Shown here piece by piece: positions 7,323-14,722 of a stretch of DNA of 31,953 nucleotides (positions are counted from its first letter, which is position 1; every line of letters begins with the position of its first letter). The notes below the pieces were generated by a model that saw only the letters and a list, made by a program, of their open reading frames with translations, did no database searches and was not told where the DNA came from. The translations under genes were made by a program, and so were the position numbers. Source of the DNA: DATDCV01 sp036524155 (GTDB lineage Bacteria > Verrucomicrobiota > Verrucomicrobiia > Limisphaerales > UBA8199); NCBI GenBank assembly GCA_036524155.1, contig DATDCV010000208.1, positions 1-31,953 of the forward strand. The letters are read 5' to 3'.

Positions 7323-9773
7323 CTAAACGCCGACTAAGGCTAAGGAGGTTTGGCGAAAAGCCGCAGCCACCTGTCCGAGGGCGATGCCGCCGTCGTTGGG
7401 TGGCACGCGCTGATGCCAGTAGGGAAGGAACCCTTCCTCGCGCAAACGCTTCACCGCGGTCTCTGTCAAGTATCGGTTCTGGAAACAGCCGCCGCTAAGA
7501 ACCACCCGCTTTTCGCCGGTCCGTCGGGCAACCTCGACGATCCCCTCCACCAGGGCATTGTGGAACTTCAACGAAATTCTGCCGGGCCCAACCGCGCCGC
7601 GGACATCAGCCACGACCGCTTCGATCAGTCCGCCCCAGTCGATGAGAAGCGGCGATCTCAAATTTGGGATTTGAGATTTCGAATTGGCGGCGGGCGGTTC
7701 GGCGATCGTAATCGGGTAGGATTCGTCCGAACGGGTTTCGTCCAAAGAGAACTCGAGTTCCATCGCGGCCTGTCCCTCAAATCTGACCCGCTGGCGCAAG
7801 CCTGCGAGGGAGGCCACCGCATCGAATAAACGCCCGGTGCTCGAGGTCAACGGTGAGTTGATCCGGCGTCTGAGCATGGCCTTGAGTGTTGCAACCTCCG
7901 GTCTGGAAAACCCGGCAATTGGGGGAAGGTCCGTCAGGGCAAAGGCCGCTTCACCGTGCAACTCGAAGAGGATTCCGAGCGCCGTGCGGCACGGTTGCTT
8001 TACGGCCTTGTCGCCACCGGGCAGCCGAAACGGGCGGAGGTGCGCGACTCGCTCGTACCCCGAGGCAGTAACATGGAAGAACTCGCCGCCCCAAATGGTG
8101 CCGTCGGTACCGTAACCGGTCCCGTCCCAGGAGACGCCCAGCACGGGAGGTGTCAGATCGTTTTCAACCATGCAGGAGAGCGCGTGCGCGACATGGTGCT
8201 GAACGGGGTAGAGAATCGGCGAGTGGGAAGGATCGACGGTCGAGGAAGAGCACAACTGCCGGGCGAACTTCGTCGACAGGTAATCGGGATGCGCGTCGGC
8301 CGCGACGATTCCCGGCGAGACTTCGTAAAGCCTCTGCAGGTCGGCTATCACGCGCCGGAACGCTTCGTGGGCCTGCTCCGTCTCCAAATCGCCAATGTGC
8401 TGGCTGATGAACACTTGCGGCCCCACCGACAGCGCGATCGCATTTTTCAAGTGCGCACCAACCGCGAGCACGCTGCGGTCGCATGCCGGTAGGGCGGGCT
8501 CTGCGTCGCCGACGGTTTGAGGCGTTACTTTCTGGATGGGCAGTGGAGCGAAGCCCCGGGCACGCCGGAGCACCAGCTCGCGTCCGGCCATCACGCGGAC
8601 GATCGAATCGTCCATCTGGCGCACGATCGGGCGGTTGTGGACCAGGAACAGGTCGGCGATGCCCCCGAGCCGCTCAACGGCCTCGCGCTCGTCGATGCAA
8701 ATGGGCTCATCACTCAGATTGCCGCTGGTGGCCACGACCGGAAGTCTGAGTTGCGCCAATAACAGGTGATGAAGGGGCGTGTAAGGAAGCATCACGCCGA
8801 GATAGGGATTACGGGGAGCGATTGCCGCGGCGATTGCCGGCGCCGCGCGGCGCGCGCCTGCCTGCCGGAGCAGAACGATCGGCGCTTCCGGGGAACGCAG
8901 CAGGCGCTCCTCGTGCGGCGAGACGTCGCAAACCGCCTTTACCATGTCCAACGAGGGAAACATCAGGGCGAGAGGCTTTTCTTCGCGGTGTTTTCGCTCT
9001 CGCAGGCGGCGCACAGCCTTATCATCACCAGCGGTGACGACCAGGTGAAACCCGCCGAGCCCTTTCACGGCAACGATTTTGCCGCTGCGAACGGCTTCCG
9101 CCGCGGCTTCGAGCACCCGGCCGCTGCCGGTCGGGCCAGCCGGCACACACTCCTTTCCCTCGCGGTCCCGGAGCTCGACCTGCGGCCCGCAAACGGGGCA
9201 AGCGTTAGGTTGGGCATGAAACCGCCGGTCGCGCGGATCTTCGTATTCGGCCTGGCATTCCGCGCACATCCTGAACTTCTTCATCGACGTGTTTGGGCGG
9301 TCGTAGGGCAGCGCTTCGATAATGCTGAAGCGCGGGCCGCAATTCGTGCAGTTGGTGAACGGGTACCAATAGCGCCGGTTGGCCGGCTCGAAAATCTCCC
9401 GCAGGCAATCGGGACAGGTGGCGATGTCGGGCAACACCAGTGTGGTTTTTGAACCGGCGCTATCGCTTTCCCGGATCTCAAAGCCCCGGTATCCGACCGG
9501 GTCAAGCCAAGAGGATTCGAGGCTCTGGATCGAGCTGCGCGGGGGTTTCTCCGATTCGAGGCGGAGCAGAAAGTCCTGCAGGATCGGCTGCGGCCCTTCG
9601 ACCTCGAGGAAAACACCCTGGGACGAATTTCTCACCCAGCCGTTGAGCTTCAAGTCCTCCGCCAACCTGAAGACAAAGGGCCGGAAGCCGACGCCCTGGA
9701 CGGCGCCGCGGATCGTGAGCCGCAGGCGCACAATGTGGCTCGGTTCCGCGCTGCCAGAATAGGAAATCATCAT
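7323..9773 (-). CDS. hypF: [NiFe] hydrogenase maturation carbamoyltransferase HypF
   Basis: HypF uses carbamoyl phosphate and ATP to place a carbamoyl group on the C-terminal thiol of HypE, the source of the cyanide ligands of the NiFe site. An acylphosphatase domain comes first (RGAVQGVGFRPFVFRLA). The zinc-finger region has exact CX2C-X18-CX2C-X24-CX2C-X18-CX2C spacing, with its first cysteine about 126 residues from the upstream-most start. A YrdC-like domain follows (VKGLGGFHLV), then a Kae1/carbamoyltransferase domain with HPDYLSTKFA, VQHHVAHALSC and SGGCFQNRYLTE. The start is taken at the first of two tandem ATGs (9773, 9770), 24 nt after the vapC stop. A TTG at 9791 is also in frame. 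A genome repeat is inserted in frame near residue 705. HypA-E are not in the window. Confidence 0.97.
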   Translation of the reverse strand: MMISYSGSAEPSHIVRLRLTIRGAVQGVGFRPFVFRLAEDLKLNGWVRNSSQGVFLEVEGPQPILQDFLLRLESEKPPRSSIQSLESSWLDPVGYRGFEIRESDSAGSKTTLVLPDIATCPDCLREIFEPANRRYWYPFTNCTNCGPRFSIIEALPYDRPNTSMKKFRMCAECQAEYEDPRDRRFHAQPNACPVCGPQVELRDREGKECVPAGPTGSGRVLEAAAEAVRSGKIVAVKGLGGFHLVVTAGDDKAVRRLRERKHREEKPLALMFPSLDMVKAVCDVSPHEERLLRSPEAPIVLLRQAGARRAAPAIAAAIAPRNPYLGVMLPYTPLHHLLLAQLRLPVVATSGNLSDEPICIDEREAVERLGGIADLFLVHNRPIVRQMDDSIVRVMAGRELVLRRARGFAPLPIQKVTPQTVGDAEPALPACDRSVLAVGAHLKNAIALSVGPQVFISQHIGDLETEQAHEAFRRVIADLQRLYEVSPGIVAADAHPDYLSTKFARQLCSSSTVDPSHSPILYPVQHHVAHALSCMVENDLTPPVLGVSWDGTGYGTDGTIWGGEFFHVTASGYERVAHLRPFRLPGGDKAVKQPCRTALGILFELHGEAAFALTDLPPIAGFSRPEVATLKAMLRRRINSPLTSSTGRLFDAVASLAGLRQRVRFEGQAAMELEFSLDETRSDESYPITIAEPPAANSKSQIPNLRSPLLIDWGGLIEAVVADVRGAVGPGRISLKFHNALVEGIVEVARRTGEKRVVLSGGCFQNRYLTETAVKRLREEGFLPYWHQRVPPNDGGIALGQVAAAFRQTSLALVGV
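7655..7677. repeat. Short palindromic repeat inside hypF
   Basis: ATCTCAAAT (7655-7663) and ATTTGAGAT (7669-7677) are perfect inverted copies around TTGGG. In the HypF frame it encodes NSKSQIPNLRS, which is unlike the flanking protein. It is of the same simple A/T-rich style as repeats found between genes elsewhere in the window. Confidence 0.7.
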
Positions 9774-9797
9774 CCAGGAGAGGGGAAGCAAACCGAA

Positions 9798-10280
9798 TCA
9801 CTGGCGCAATCGGGTGTGCAACGCCTTGCCTTCGGCGCTGAGAGGCGGAAACACGTCCATCCCCAGCAGTGTCGCGATCACCTTCAGGCGTTCATCAAAC
9901 GACAACAGTTCGCGAGCGCCGGCCAGGAGAGCGGAGGCTATCAAGGCGGCATCAAAAGTCCCCAGGGTCACCCTGTGACTGTATTTCTCGAAGATGGAAC
10001 TGGTTTTTTGGCGGAGCATATCCCAGTTCATCGGGTCCACATACAGACGGCCATTGAAATCGGACAGCAAATCCCGCCACTCGTCGGGCTCAGGTTCCTG
10101 AGCAACCCGGCTAAAGACATTGCGCGCTTCAAGCAAAACTATGTGCGAAATAACCAGAGGCCCCGAGTGCCTTCTCATTCGGCGATGGACTACGGCGGCG
10201 CGGCTCAAAGCCCGCTTGTCGGACGGGTCGGGTTCGAAATACAACGCCTCCAGCCAATTCGTATCCGCAAACACCGTCAC
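9798..10280 (-). CDS. vapC: PIN-domain toxin, VapC-like ribonuclease
   Basis: VapC toxins are Mg2+-dependent RNases held inactive by a VapB antitoxin. The 160-residue protein has the acidic PIN residues in order: Asp6 (FADTNWLEALYF), Glu51 (LLEARNVF), Asp110 (GTFDAALIASA) and Asp129 (LLSFDERLKVIA). It ends with the usual GMDVFPP strand. Length is slightly above the 130-140 residue norm because of an arginine-rich insertion near 30-40. Its ATG overlaps the vapB stop as ATGA, the classic coupling of antitoxin and toxin. It sits between the hydrogenase genes and hypF, with hypF starting 24 nt after its stop. RNA target unknown. Confidence 0.87.
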   Translation of the reverse strand: MTVFADTNWLEALYFEPDPSDKRALSRAAVVHRRMRRHSGPLVISHIVLLEARNVFSRVAQEPEPDEWRDLLSDFNGRLYVDPMNWDMLRQKTSSIFEKYSHRVTLGTFDAALIASALLAGARELLSFDERLKVIATLLGMDVFPPLSAEGKALHTRLRQ

Positions 10281-10483
10281 CGGCCGGCCCTCCGCACGTC
10301 ATCGCTGCAGTACCGCGCGGGTTTCCGCAATTTGCGGCGCTGGAAGTGCTCATTCCAGTCCGCTCCCCGTGGGCCGAGGGCTTGCTCGATTAAATCATTG
10401 ACCCACGCGTTCAGATTGGGCCTGGCCTTCGCCTGAAGCTCTGATTTTGCGCGGCGCAGCCGGATCGTAATGGTTTCTGTCAC
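10277..10483 (-). CDS. vapB: Antitoxin of the VapBC pair, ribbon-helix-helix type
   Basis: This is a 68-residue protein starting at GTG. The N-terminus TITIRLRRAKSEL gives the DNA-binding strand. NLNAWVNDLIEQALG is the helix pair of a ribbon-helix-helix fold. The basic C-terminal 30 residues would wrap the PIN toxin. It is translated just before vapC with a 4-nt overlap. A promoter lies 6 nt before the GTG, so the pair can be expressed independently of the hydrogenase genes. Antitoxins of this kind normally repress their own promoter. Confidence 0.78.
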   Translation of the reverse strand: MTETITIRLRRAKSELQAKARPNLNAWVNDLIEQALGPRGADWNEHFQRRKLRKPARYCSDDVRRAGR

Positions 10484-10489
10484 ACAGCC

Positions 10490-10517
10490 AGTGTACCACA
10501 GGCAGGGGAAAGCTCAA
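10490..10517 (-). promoter_or_regulatory. vapBC promoter, leaderless geometry
   Basis: On the minus strand TTGAGC (10517-10512), 16 nt, TACACT (10495-10490), 6 nt, then the GTG start of vapB. The -35 box begins 4 nt after the stop of the preceding gene. Confidence 0.65.
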
Positions 10518-10521
10518 GGTG

Positions 10522-10806
10522 TCAGTCCAGTCTCACGCAGGATTCCATCTCCCGGTAGCTGAACCCGACGCGGTCCACTCGAAGCTGCATATGCCGCACC
10601 TGTTCCTCCTCCACAAAGAGCACTTCCTCCTGCAAGCGCAATCTGCCCCTGAGCCGAACCCCGCCGTAAAGCCAGACCTCAACCTGGTGACCGAGAGGCA
10701 AGTTCATCCGGTGCGCCAACTCCTCTGCTGCCATACGCCGACCGGTCAGCCATTTGGTATGACCATCGCCTCGGCCCGCCGACTCGAAATCCAACTCGCC
10801 TTGCAT
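10522..10806 (-). CDS. Small protein of unknown function between the hydrogenase protease and vapB
   Basis: No family was recognised. From the ATG at 10806 the product is 94 residues; an in-frame GTG at 10860 would add 18. The middle reads as a run of beta-strands (HQVEVWLYGGVRLRGRLRLQ, then EEVLFVEEEQVRHMQLRVD), which recalls a small Sm-like or SH3-like barrel, preceded by a charged helix (GRRMAAEELAHRMNLPLG). There is no signal peptide or membrane segment. It is transcribed in the hydrogenase direction but has its own -35/-10 pair with the -10 box 6 nt before the ATG, which is the reason for choosing that start. A role in hydrogenase maturation is suggested only by position. Confidence 0.65.
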   Translation of the reverse strand: MQGELDFESAGRGDGHTKWLTGRRMAAEELAHRMNLPLGHQVEVWLYGGVRLRGRLRLQEEVLFVEEEQVRHMQLRVDRVGFSYREMESCVRLD

Positions 10807-10812
10807 GCGCCG

Positions 10813-10842
10813 AGAATAGTTAAGGTCGACAAGGGCGATCAA
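10813..10842 (-). promoter_or_regulatory. Promoter for the 10522-10806 gene, leaderless geometry
   Basis: On the minus strand TTGATC (10842-10837), 18 nt, TATTCT (10818-10813), 6 nt, ATG. Confidence 0.55.
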
Positions 10843-10918
10843 CACTGCTCGCAAAAGCACGCATCGTGCTGGGTCGCCCTGGTCTGAGTTTGGGCAGATG
10901 GGCCTCGTCGGGCGCCGG

Positions 10919-11425
10919 CTACGCCGCGGCGTCCAAAACCACTGCCGTAACTTTCTCTAAGATTTTCGGAACCGCAGCCTCGAGCTCGGGAGACAGACTG
11001 CCACCGACCGTGAACGGATCCCCAACTTCCACCCCCAGTATGTTGACCCGCGTAGGCACTTGTAGCTCCAGTTTGTCCCCTAGCGCAAGCATCTCGCCGA
11101 TGCCAAGAAAGTGCGGCGAAACTGAGGGCAACGCTCGCAGTTGATCGCCTTCAATCTGGTGGACATACCCGACGGGCGCTTTTCCCGTTTGCACCGAATC
11201 AACGATCACCAGAACGTTGAAGCCGACGATCAGATCCAGCAGCGCCAAACCCATCTCGCCACTCTCGAGTACGGTGACGTTGTTCTGGTCGGCCACCCGC
11301 TCGCGCACGGCGGCCGCGATGCGCAGGCCAATGGCGTCGTCAGAAAGAATATCGTTGCCTAAACCAAGGAGGAGAACCTTTGTCTTAGGACGGCCGTCCT
11401 GGCTGGCTTCGCTTTTCTGCAACAT
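10919..11425 (-). CDS. [NiFe] hydrogenase maturation endopeptidase (HyaD/HycI family)
   Basis: This protease removes the C-terminal peptide of the hydrogenase large subunit after nickel insertion. The sequence begins KVLLLGLGNDILSDDAIGLRIA, the family signature with the first acidic nickel ligand. VLVIVDSVQTG supplies the second acidic ligand, and VSPHFLGIGEML the histidine. Residues 90 onward (VNILGVEVGD) complete the fold. The ATG at 11425 gives 168 residues; an in-frame GTG at 11458 is an alternative. It follows mvhA directly and is the obvious partner for the extension seen at the end of that large subunit. Confidence 0.92.
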   Translation of the reverse strand: MLQKSEASQDGRPKTKVLLLGLGNDILSDDAIGLRIAAAVRERVADQNNVTVLESGEMGLALLDLIVGFNVLVIVDSVQTGKAPVGYVHQIEGDQLRALPSVSPHFLGIGEMLALGDKLELQVPTRVNILGVEVGDPFTVGGSLSPELEAAVPKILEKVTAVVLDAAA

Positions 11426-11518
11426 AGGTTCGGGGCATGAAGGATCGCCACGCGCCACAGTAACCGAAACATGGGCGGTTTGACGATTTTGAAATCAGAG
11501 ACAGGCCAGATGCCCGTC

Positions 11519-13045
11519 CTACTGGACAAGGTTGCGGATCAGTTTGCGCTCGCGGTCGTAGATATTCACCGAGAGCGGCAGGTGGCCAGGCAAAGAGTGC
11601 GTGGCGCAGCCGAAGCAGGGATCGTAGGCGCGAAACGCCATCTCGACCATGTTCAAAAGCCCGTCGTTGACCTGGCCTTTGCTGATTAAACCGCGGGCGG
11701 CTTTATCGACGCTCATCGCGATGCGCGCCGCGTTGTTTTGTGTGGCCACGATCAAGTTGGCTTTGGTGATGAGCCCCTCCTCGTCGGTCTCGTATTGGTG
11801 GAACAGCGTGCCGCGGGGCGCTTCGACCACGCCGATGCCGACGGTGGGTTTGGCCGTCGGAATGGTCCGAATGTCGGTGCTGGTGATTTCGGGATCATGC
11901 AGCAGCTCGACGATGCGCTCGGCTGCGTGGATCATTTCGACGACGCGCGCCCAGTGATTCGCCAACGTATGGTGCACCGGCTTGCCGCCGAGGGTGTTGA
12001 AGAAATCCTCGTAGGCCTTCTGCGCGTGGGGTGTGGCCATCCCATCCGAGACGTTCAGCCGGGCCAGCGGCGCGACCGCATAGACGCCACTTTGGGCGCC
12101 TTCGTCAAAGCCGTGCCAACCGAGCGGTTTCAAGTAGCAGAATTTGACGTAGCTCCACGGCTCGACGTGCTCGGCCACGAACTCCCGGTAGCGCTGCGCC
12201 GGAAATTTTGCGTATTCCTTGCCGGCCGGATCCACGACCCGCAGCAGGCCGTCATAAAAATTGACTTTGTTATTGGAGTCCACCAACCCCATGTAAGAGG
12301 TCTTGTGCGTGTAGGTGTCGGAGGTGATCAGGTTGACGTAATGCGCATTGCGCAAGACGATGTCCTTGAAGACCTGCAGGGTGAACAGCGCGAAATCGAG
12401 CGTGTCCTTCGCCAGCTCCTGAAATTTGGGCAGGTCTTCGGCTTTAAGCCCCTTGGAGACTCCGCCCGGGAGCCCCAGCACCGGGTGAATGACTTTGCCG
12501 CCAAAATAGGCAATTAACTCGCGCAGCCGGCGGCGCATCGAGATCACTTTCTTGCCGACCTCGACGCCGACTTTTTGCACTACGCCCACGACGTTCCGTT
12601 GTTCCTTTGGAGCGTCGGGGCCGACGATGAAGTCGGGGCCGCCGAGGATGTACACATGGAGGGCGTGGTCCTCCATCATGAACGTGTTATAGACCAGCTC
12701 TCGGATTTTGCGCGCGGCGGATGTGGGCTCCACTTTGTATAAATCGTCCAGCGCCTTGGTGCCGGCCATGTGATGCGCCGTGGGACAGACTCCGCAGATG
12801 CGGCTGGTGATCTGCGGCATTTCCTCCGCCGGCCGCCCGAGGCTGAAAACCTCGAAGCCGCGGAGCTCGGGGATCTGCAGATAAGCGCGTTCGACGTCGC
12901 CTTTGTCGTCCAGGAAGATATCGATTTTCCCGTGTCCTTCGAGCCGGGTGATGGGGTCGATGGTGACTCGCCGCCGCTGGGCCATCGCGGCCAGGTTCGC
13001 ATTGCGGCCGGCTTCGTTCCACGCTTGTTGAGTGGCTGGGGTCAT
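11519..13045 (-). CDS. mvhA: [NiFe] hydrogenase large subunit, group 3c-like (MvhA type)
   Basis: This catalytic subunit carries the NiFe(CN)2CO site and oxidises or makes H2. The L1 motif RICGVCPTAHH has Cys84 and Cys87. The L2 motif DPCFGCATH has Cys477 and Cys480. It is followed by a 25-residue C-terminal extension (SLPGHLPLSVNI and following) that the protease would cut after His483. The N-terminal VTIDPITRLEGHGKI is typical of all large subunits. The overall form, with DPCxxCATH and adjacent mvhG/mvhD/hdr genes, points to the F420-non-reducing, heterodisulfide reductase-linked group. Met21 is an alternative start that would remove an unconserved 20-residue leader. There is no Tat signal on the partner small subunit, so the enzyme is cytoplasmic. 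Confidence 0.95.
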   Translation of the reverse strand: MTPATQQAWNEAGRNANLAAMAQRRRVTIDPITRLEGHGKIDIFLDDKGDVERAYLQIPELRGFEVFSLGRPAEEMPQITSRICGVCPTAHHMAGTKALDDLYKVEPTSAARKIRELVYNTFMMEDHALHVYILGGPDFIVGPDAPKEQRNVVGVVQKVGVEVGKKVISMRRRLRELIAYFGGKVIHPVLGLPGGVSKGLKAEDLPKFQELAKDTLDFALFTLQVFKDIVLRNAHYVNLITSDTYTHKTSYMGLVDSNNKVNFYDGLLRVVDPAGKEYAKFPAQRYREFVAEHVEPWSYVKFCYLKPLGWHGFDEGAQSGVYAVAPLARLNVSDGMATPHAQKAYEDFFNTLGGKPVHHTLANHWARVVEMIHAAERIVELLHDPEITSTDIRTIPTAKPTVGIGVVEAPRGTLFHQYETDEEGLITKANLIVATQNNAARIAMSVDKAARGLISKGQVNDGLLNMVEMAFRAYDPCFGCATHSLPGHLPLSVNIYDRERKLIRNLVQ

Positions 13046-13052
13046 AAGTTCT

Positions 13053-14033
13053 CTAATTTCCCAAGGTCACTTTTCGCCGCAGCAGGCTTTTGGCCAGGCC
13101 GTAGCGATAGAAAGTGCCGACCGGGTCCGGTATGCCGGCCAGGGTTTTGGCGATGTCTTTTTCATCTTTCGCCGCGACGTTCGCGCAGAGGGACGAGATC
13201 GCCTTGGCGCCCTGGTCGCGCACGCGCGAGGTCGGGCCGAAACAGCCGCTGCACGGCATGCCGCCGGTGGTGCAAACGGCCTCGCACCCGCCGCGGGTCG
13301 CCGGGCCCATGCAGACGACGCCCTGCGCCAGGAAACAGGTTTCGGGATCCAGTTTCGTGAGATGGGGCCGTTTGAATTCGGCGAAACTCAGGTTCGTGGG
13401 TTTGCTGGCTTTGCGCTGGCACTGTTCGCACAGCGCCACATCGGGGGCGAGCACGCTGCCTTTGGGCGGGAGTTTTCCCGCGAGCAAGGCGCCGACGGCG
13501 GCCTGGGTGATTTTGGGAGTGGGCGGGCAGCCCGGGATGTAATAATCGACCTCGACTACTTGATCGAGCGAACGGACGACGTTCCTCAGCTCCGGCAGAG
13601 TGAGAGCGTGACGGTTGTTCTGGAAGGTCACCGCCGGCCGGGTCTTCAGGTCGTTGACCGTTGTCGGCGCTTCCTCATAGACATAGCGGAGGATTTGCTC
13701 GCGCGGGAACTGGTTGGCCAGGCTTGGAATGCCTCCGAGGTGCGCGCACGCGCCATAGGCGATCAAATACTGGCTCTTGCGGCGAAGCAAGTGCGCCATC
13801 TCCTCCTGTTCGTTGGTGCGGATCGCGCCGTTCAGCAGCGTTGCTACGATGGACTTGTCGGGCATTGCTTCCAAGTCCGCTTTCTTGAAATCCATCGCGC
13901 AAGGCCACAAAACAATGTCCACCGCCTCGACCACTCCCAGGATGTCTTCCGCCAGGTCCACAACGGCTTCTTCGCACCCGCCGCAAGAGGCACACCAGTA
14001 GAAGCCGATTTTGGGTTTCGAGATCGCGCTCAT
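13053..14033 (-). CDS. mvhG: [NiFe] hydrogenase small subunit (MvhG type)
   Basis: This subunit carries the Fe-S clusters that pass electrons from the NiFe site to MvhD and HdrA. The 326-residue product starts MSAISKPKIGFYWCASCGGCEEAVVDLAED, with the proximal-cluster CxxCGGCE motif. YGACAHLGGIPS, VDYYIPGCPPTP, LCEQCQRK and GVVCMGPATRGGCEAVC follow, with TTGGMPCSGCFGP closing the cluster region. There is no Tat signal, consistent with a cytoplasmic enzyme. The ATG at 14033 is chosen because it gives the family N-terminus. An upstream start would overlap mvhD. It lies 7 nt after mvhD and 7 nt before mvhA. Confidence 0.94.
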   Translation of the reverse strand: MSAISKPKIGFYWCASCGGCEEAVVDLAEDILGVVEAVDIVLWPCAMDFKKADLEAMPDKSIVATLLNGAIRTNEQEEMAHLLRRKSQYLIAYGACAHLGGIPSLANQFPREQILRYVYEEAPTTVNDLKTRPAVTFQNNRHALTLPELRNVVRSLDQVVEVDYYIPGCPPTPKITQAAVGALLAGKLPPKGSVLAPDVALCEQCQRKASKPTNLSFAEFKRPHLTKLDPETCFLAQGVVCMGPATRGGCEAVCTTGGMPCSGCFGPTSRVRDQGAKAISSLCANVAAKDEKDIAKTLAGIPDPVGTFYRYGLAKSLLRRKVTLGN

Positions 14034-14040
14034 AACAAAA

Positions 14041-14562
14041 TCAGGAGGCGGCCGGTGCTGCTTCCGCGGCTTCAATTTCCTGCTCCAGTGCTGTCATTTC
14101 CTTGTCCCAGTCCGCGAATCTCGCCGGGAGGCCAAGCGGTCCAAGCTGGCGCACCTGCTCGACCATTTCATTGACGACCCGCTTCACTTTCTCGCCTTCG
14201 GCGGCGGAGATCCACTCCAGCCGGACGCGCTCGGGCTCGATGCCCATATCCGTGAGCATTCGTTTCAGCATCTCGAACCGCCGGAGCATTTTATAATTGC
14301 CCTCGACATAATGGCAGTCGCCGGGATGGCAGCCGCCGATGAGCACGCCGTCCGCGCCTTTCACCAGCGCGTCGAGAATGAACTGCGGATCGACGCGCCC
14401 GGAGCACATCAGCCGGATCACGCGGATGTTGGACGCATACTTCAGGCGGGACACACCGGCCAGGTCAGCGGCGGTGTAAGTGCACCAATTGCAAAAGAAC
14501 GCAACGATGCGCGGTTGCCAGGGCGCCGGGGCGGGGACGGATGAAGTGATTTGTGGGTTCAT
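14041..14562 (-). CDS. mvhD: MvhD/FlpD-type iron-sulfur subunit linking hydrogenase to Hdr
   Basis: MvhD is the small [2Fe-2S] protein that carries electrons between the hydrogenase and HdrA. The conserved cysteines are visible in RIVAFFCNWCTYTAADLAG, RLMCSGRVDP and IGGCHPGDCHYVEGNYK. The 173-residue product is longer than the roughly 140-residue norm. The extra C-terminal region (about 125-173) ends in a charged helix and an EAAEAAPAA tail. The ATG at 14562 precedes the conserved region. The frame is open upstream only because a repeat element (14579-14721) happens to be readable. Confidence 0.92.
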   Translation of the reverse strand: MNPQITSSVPAPAPWQPRIVAFFCNWCTYTAADLAGVSRLKYASNIRVIRLMCSGRVDPQFILDALVKGADGVLIGGCHPGDCHYVEGNYKMLRRFEMLKRMLTDMGIEPERVRLEWISAAEGEKVKRVVNEMVEQVRQLGPLGLPARFADWDKEMTALEQEIEAAEAAPAAS

Positions 14563-14578
14563 TGGAATTTGCTCGTGG

Positions 14579-14721
14579 AAATCCGAAATCCGAATCCCGA
14601 AGCCCGAAAGAAGCCCGAAATCCGAACTCCGAAGGACAGCATTGGCCAAACCTGATTCGCCAAGGGAGCGTCCGCGCAAAGGTATTGACTCTTTTTCATT
14701 CGGTCTTCGGATTTCGGATTT
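14579..14721. repeat. CCGAAATCC-type repeat between hdrA and mvhD
   Basis: AAATCCGAAATCCGAA (14579-14594) and TTCGGATTTCGGATTT (14706-14721) are perfect 16-bp inverted copies, 111 nt apart. Further partial copies of the unit follow the left arm (CCCGAAGCCCGAAAGAAGCC and on to about 14634). The element fills almost the whole 160-nt gap from the hdrA stop to the mvhD start, inside an otherwise tight operon. Confidence 0.8.
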
Positions 14722-14722
14722 A

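Noticed and set aside
13032..14174. Plus-strand 380-codon frame opposite mvhG
   Set aside because: Antisense of a certain hydrogenase subunit in GC-rich DNA; no motif.
14563..14679. N-terminal extension of MvhD
   Set aside because: It translates the repeat element (ISDFHEQ-type sequence) and precedes the natural family start at 14562.
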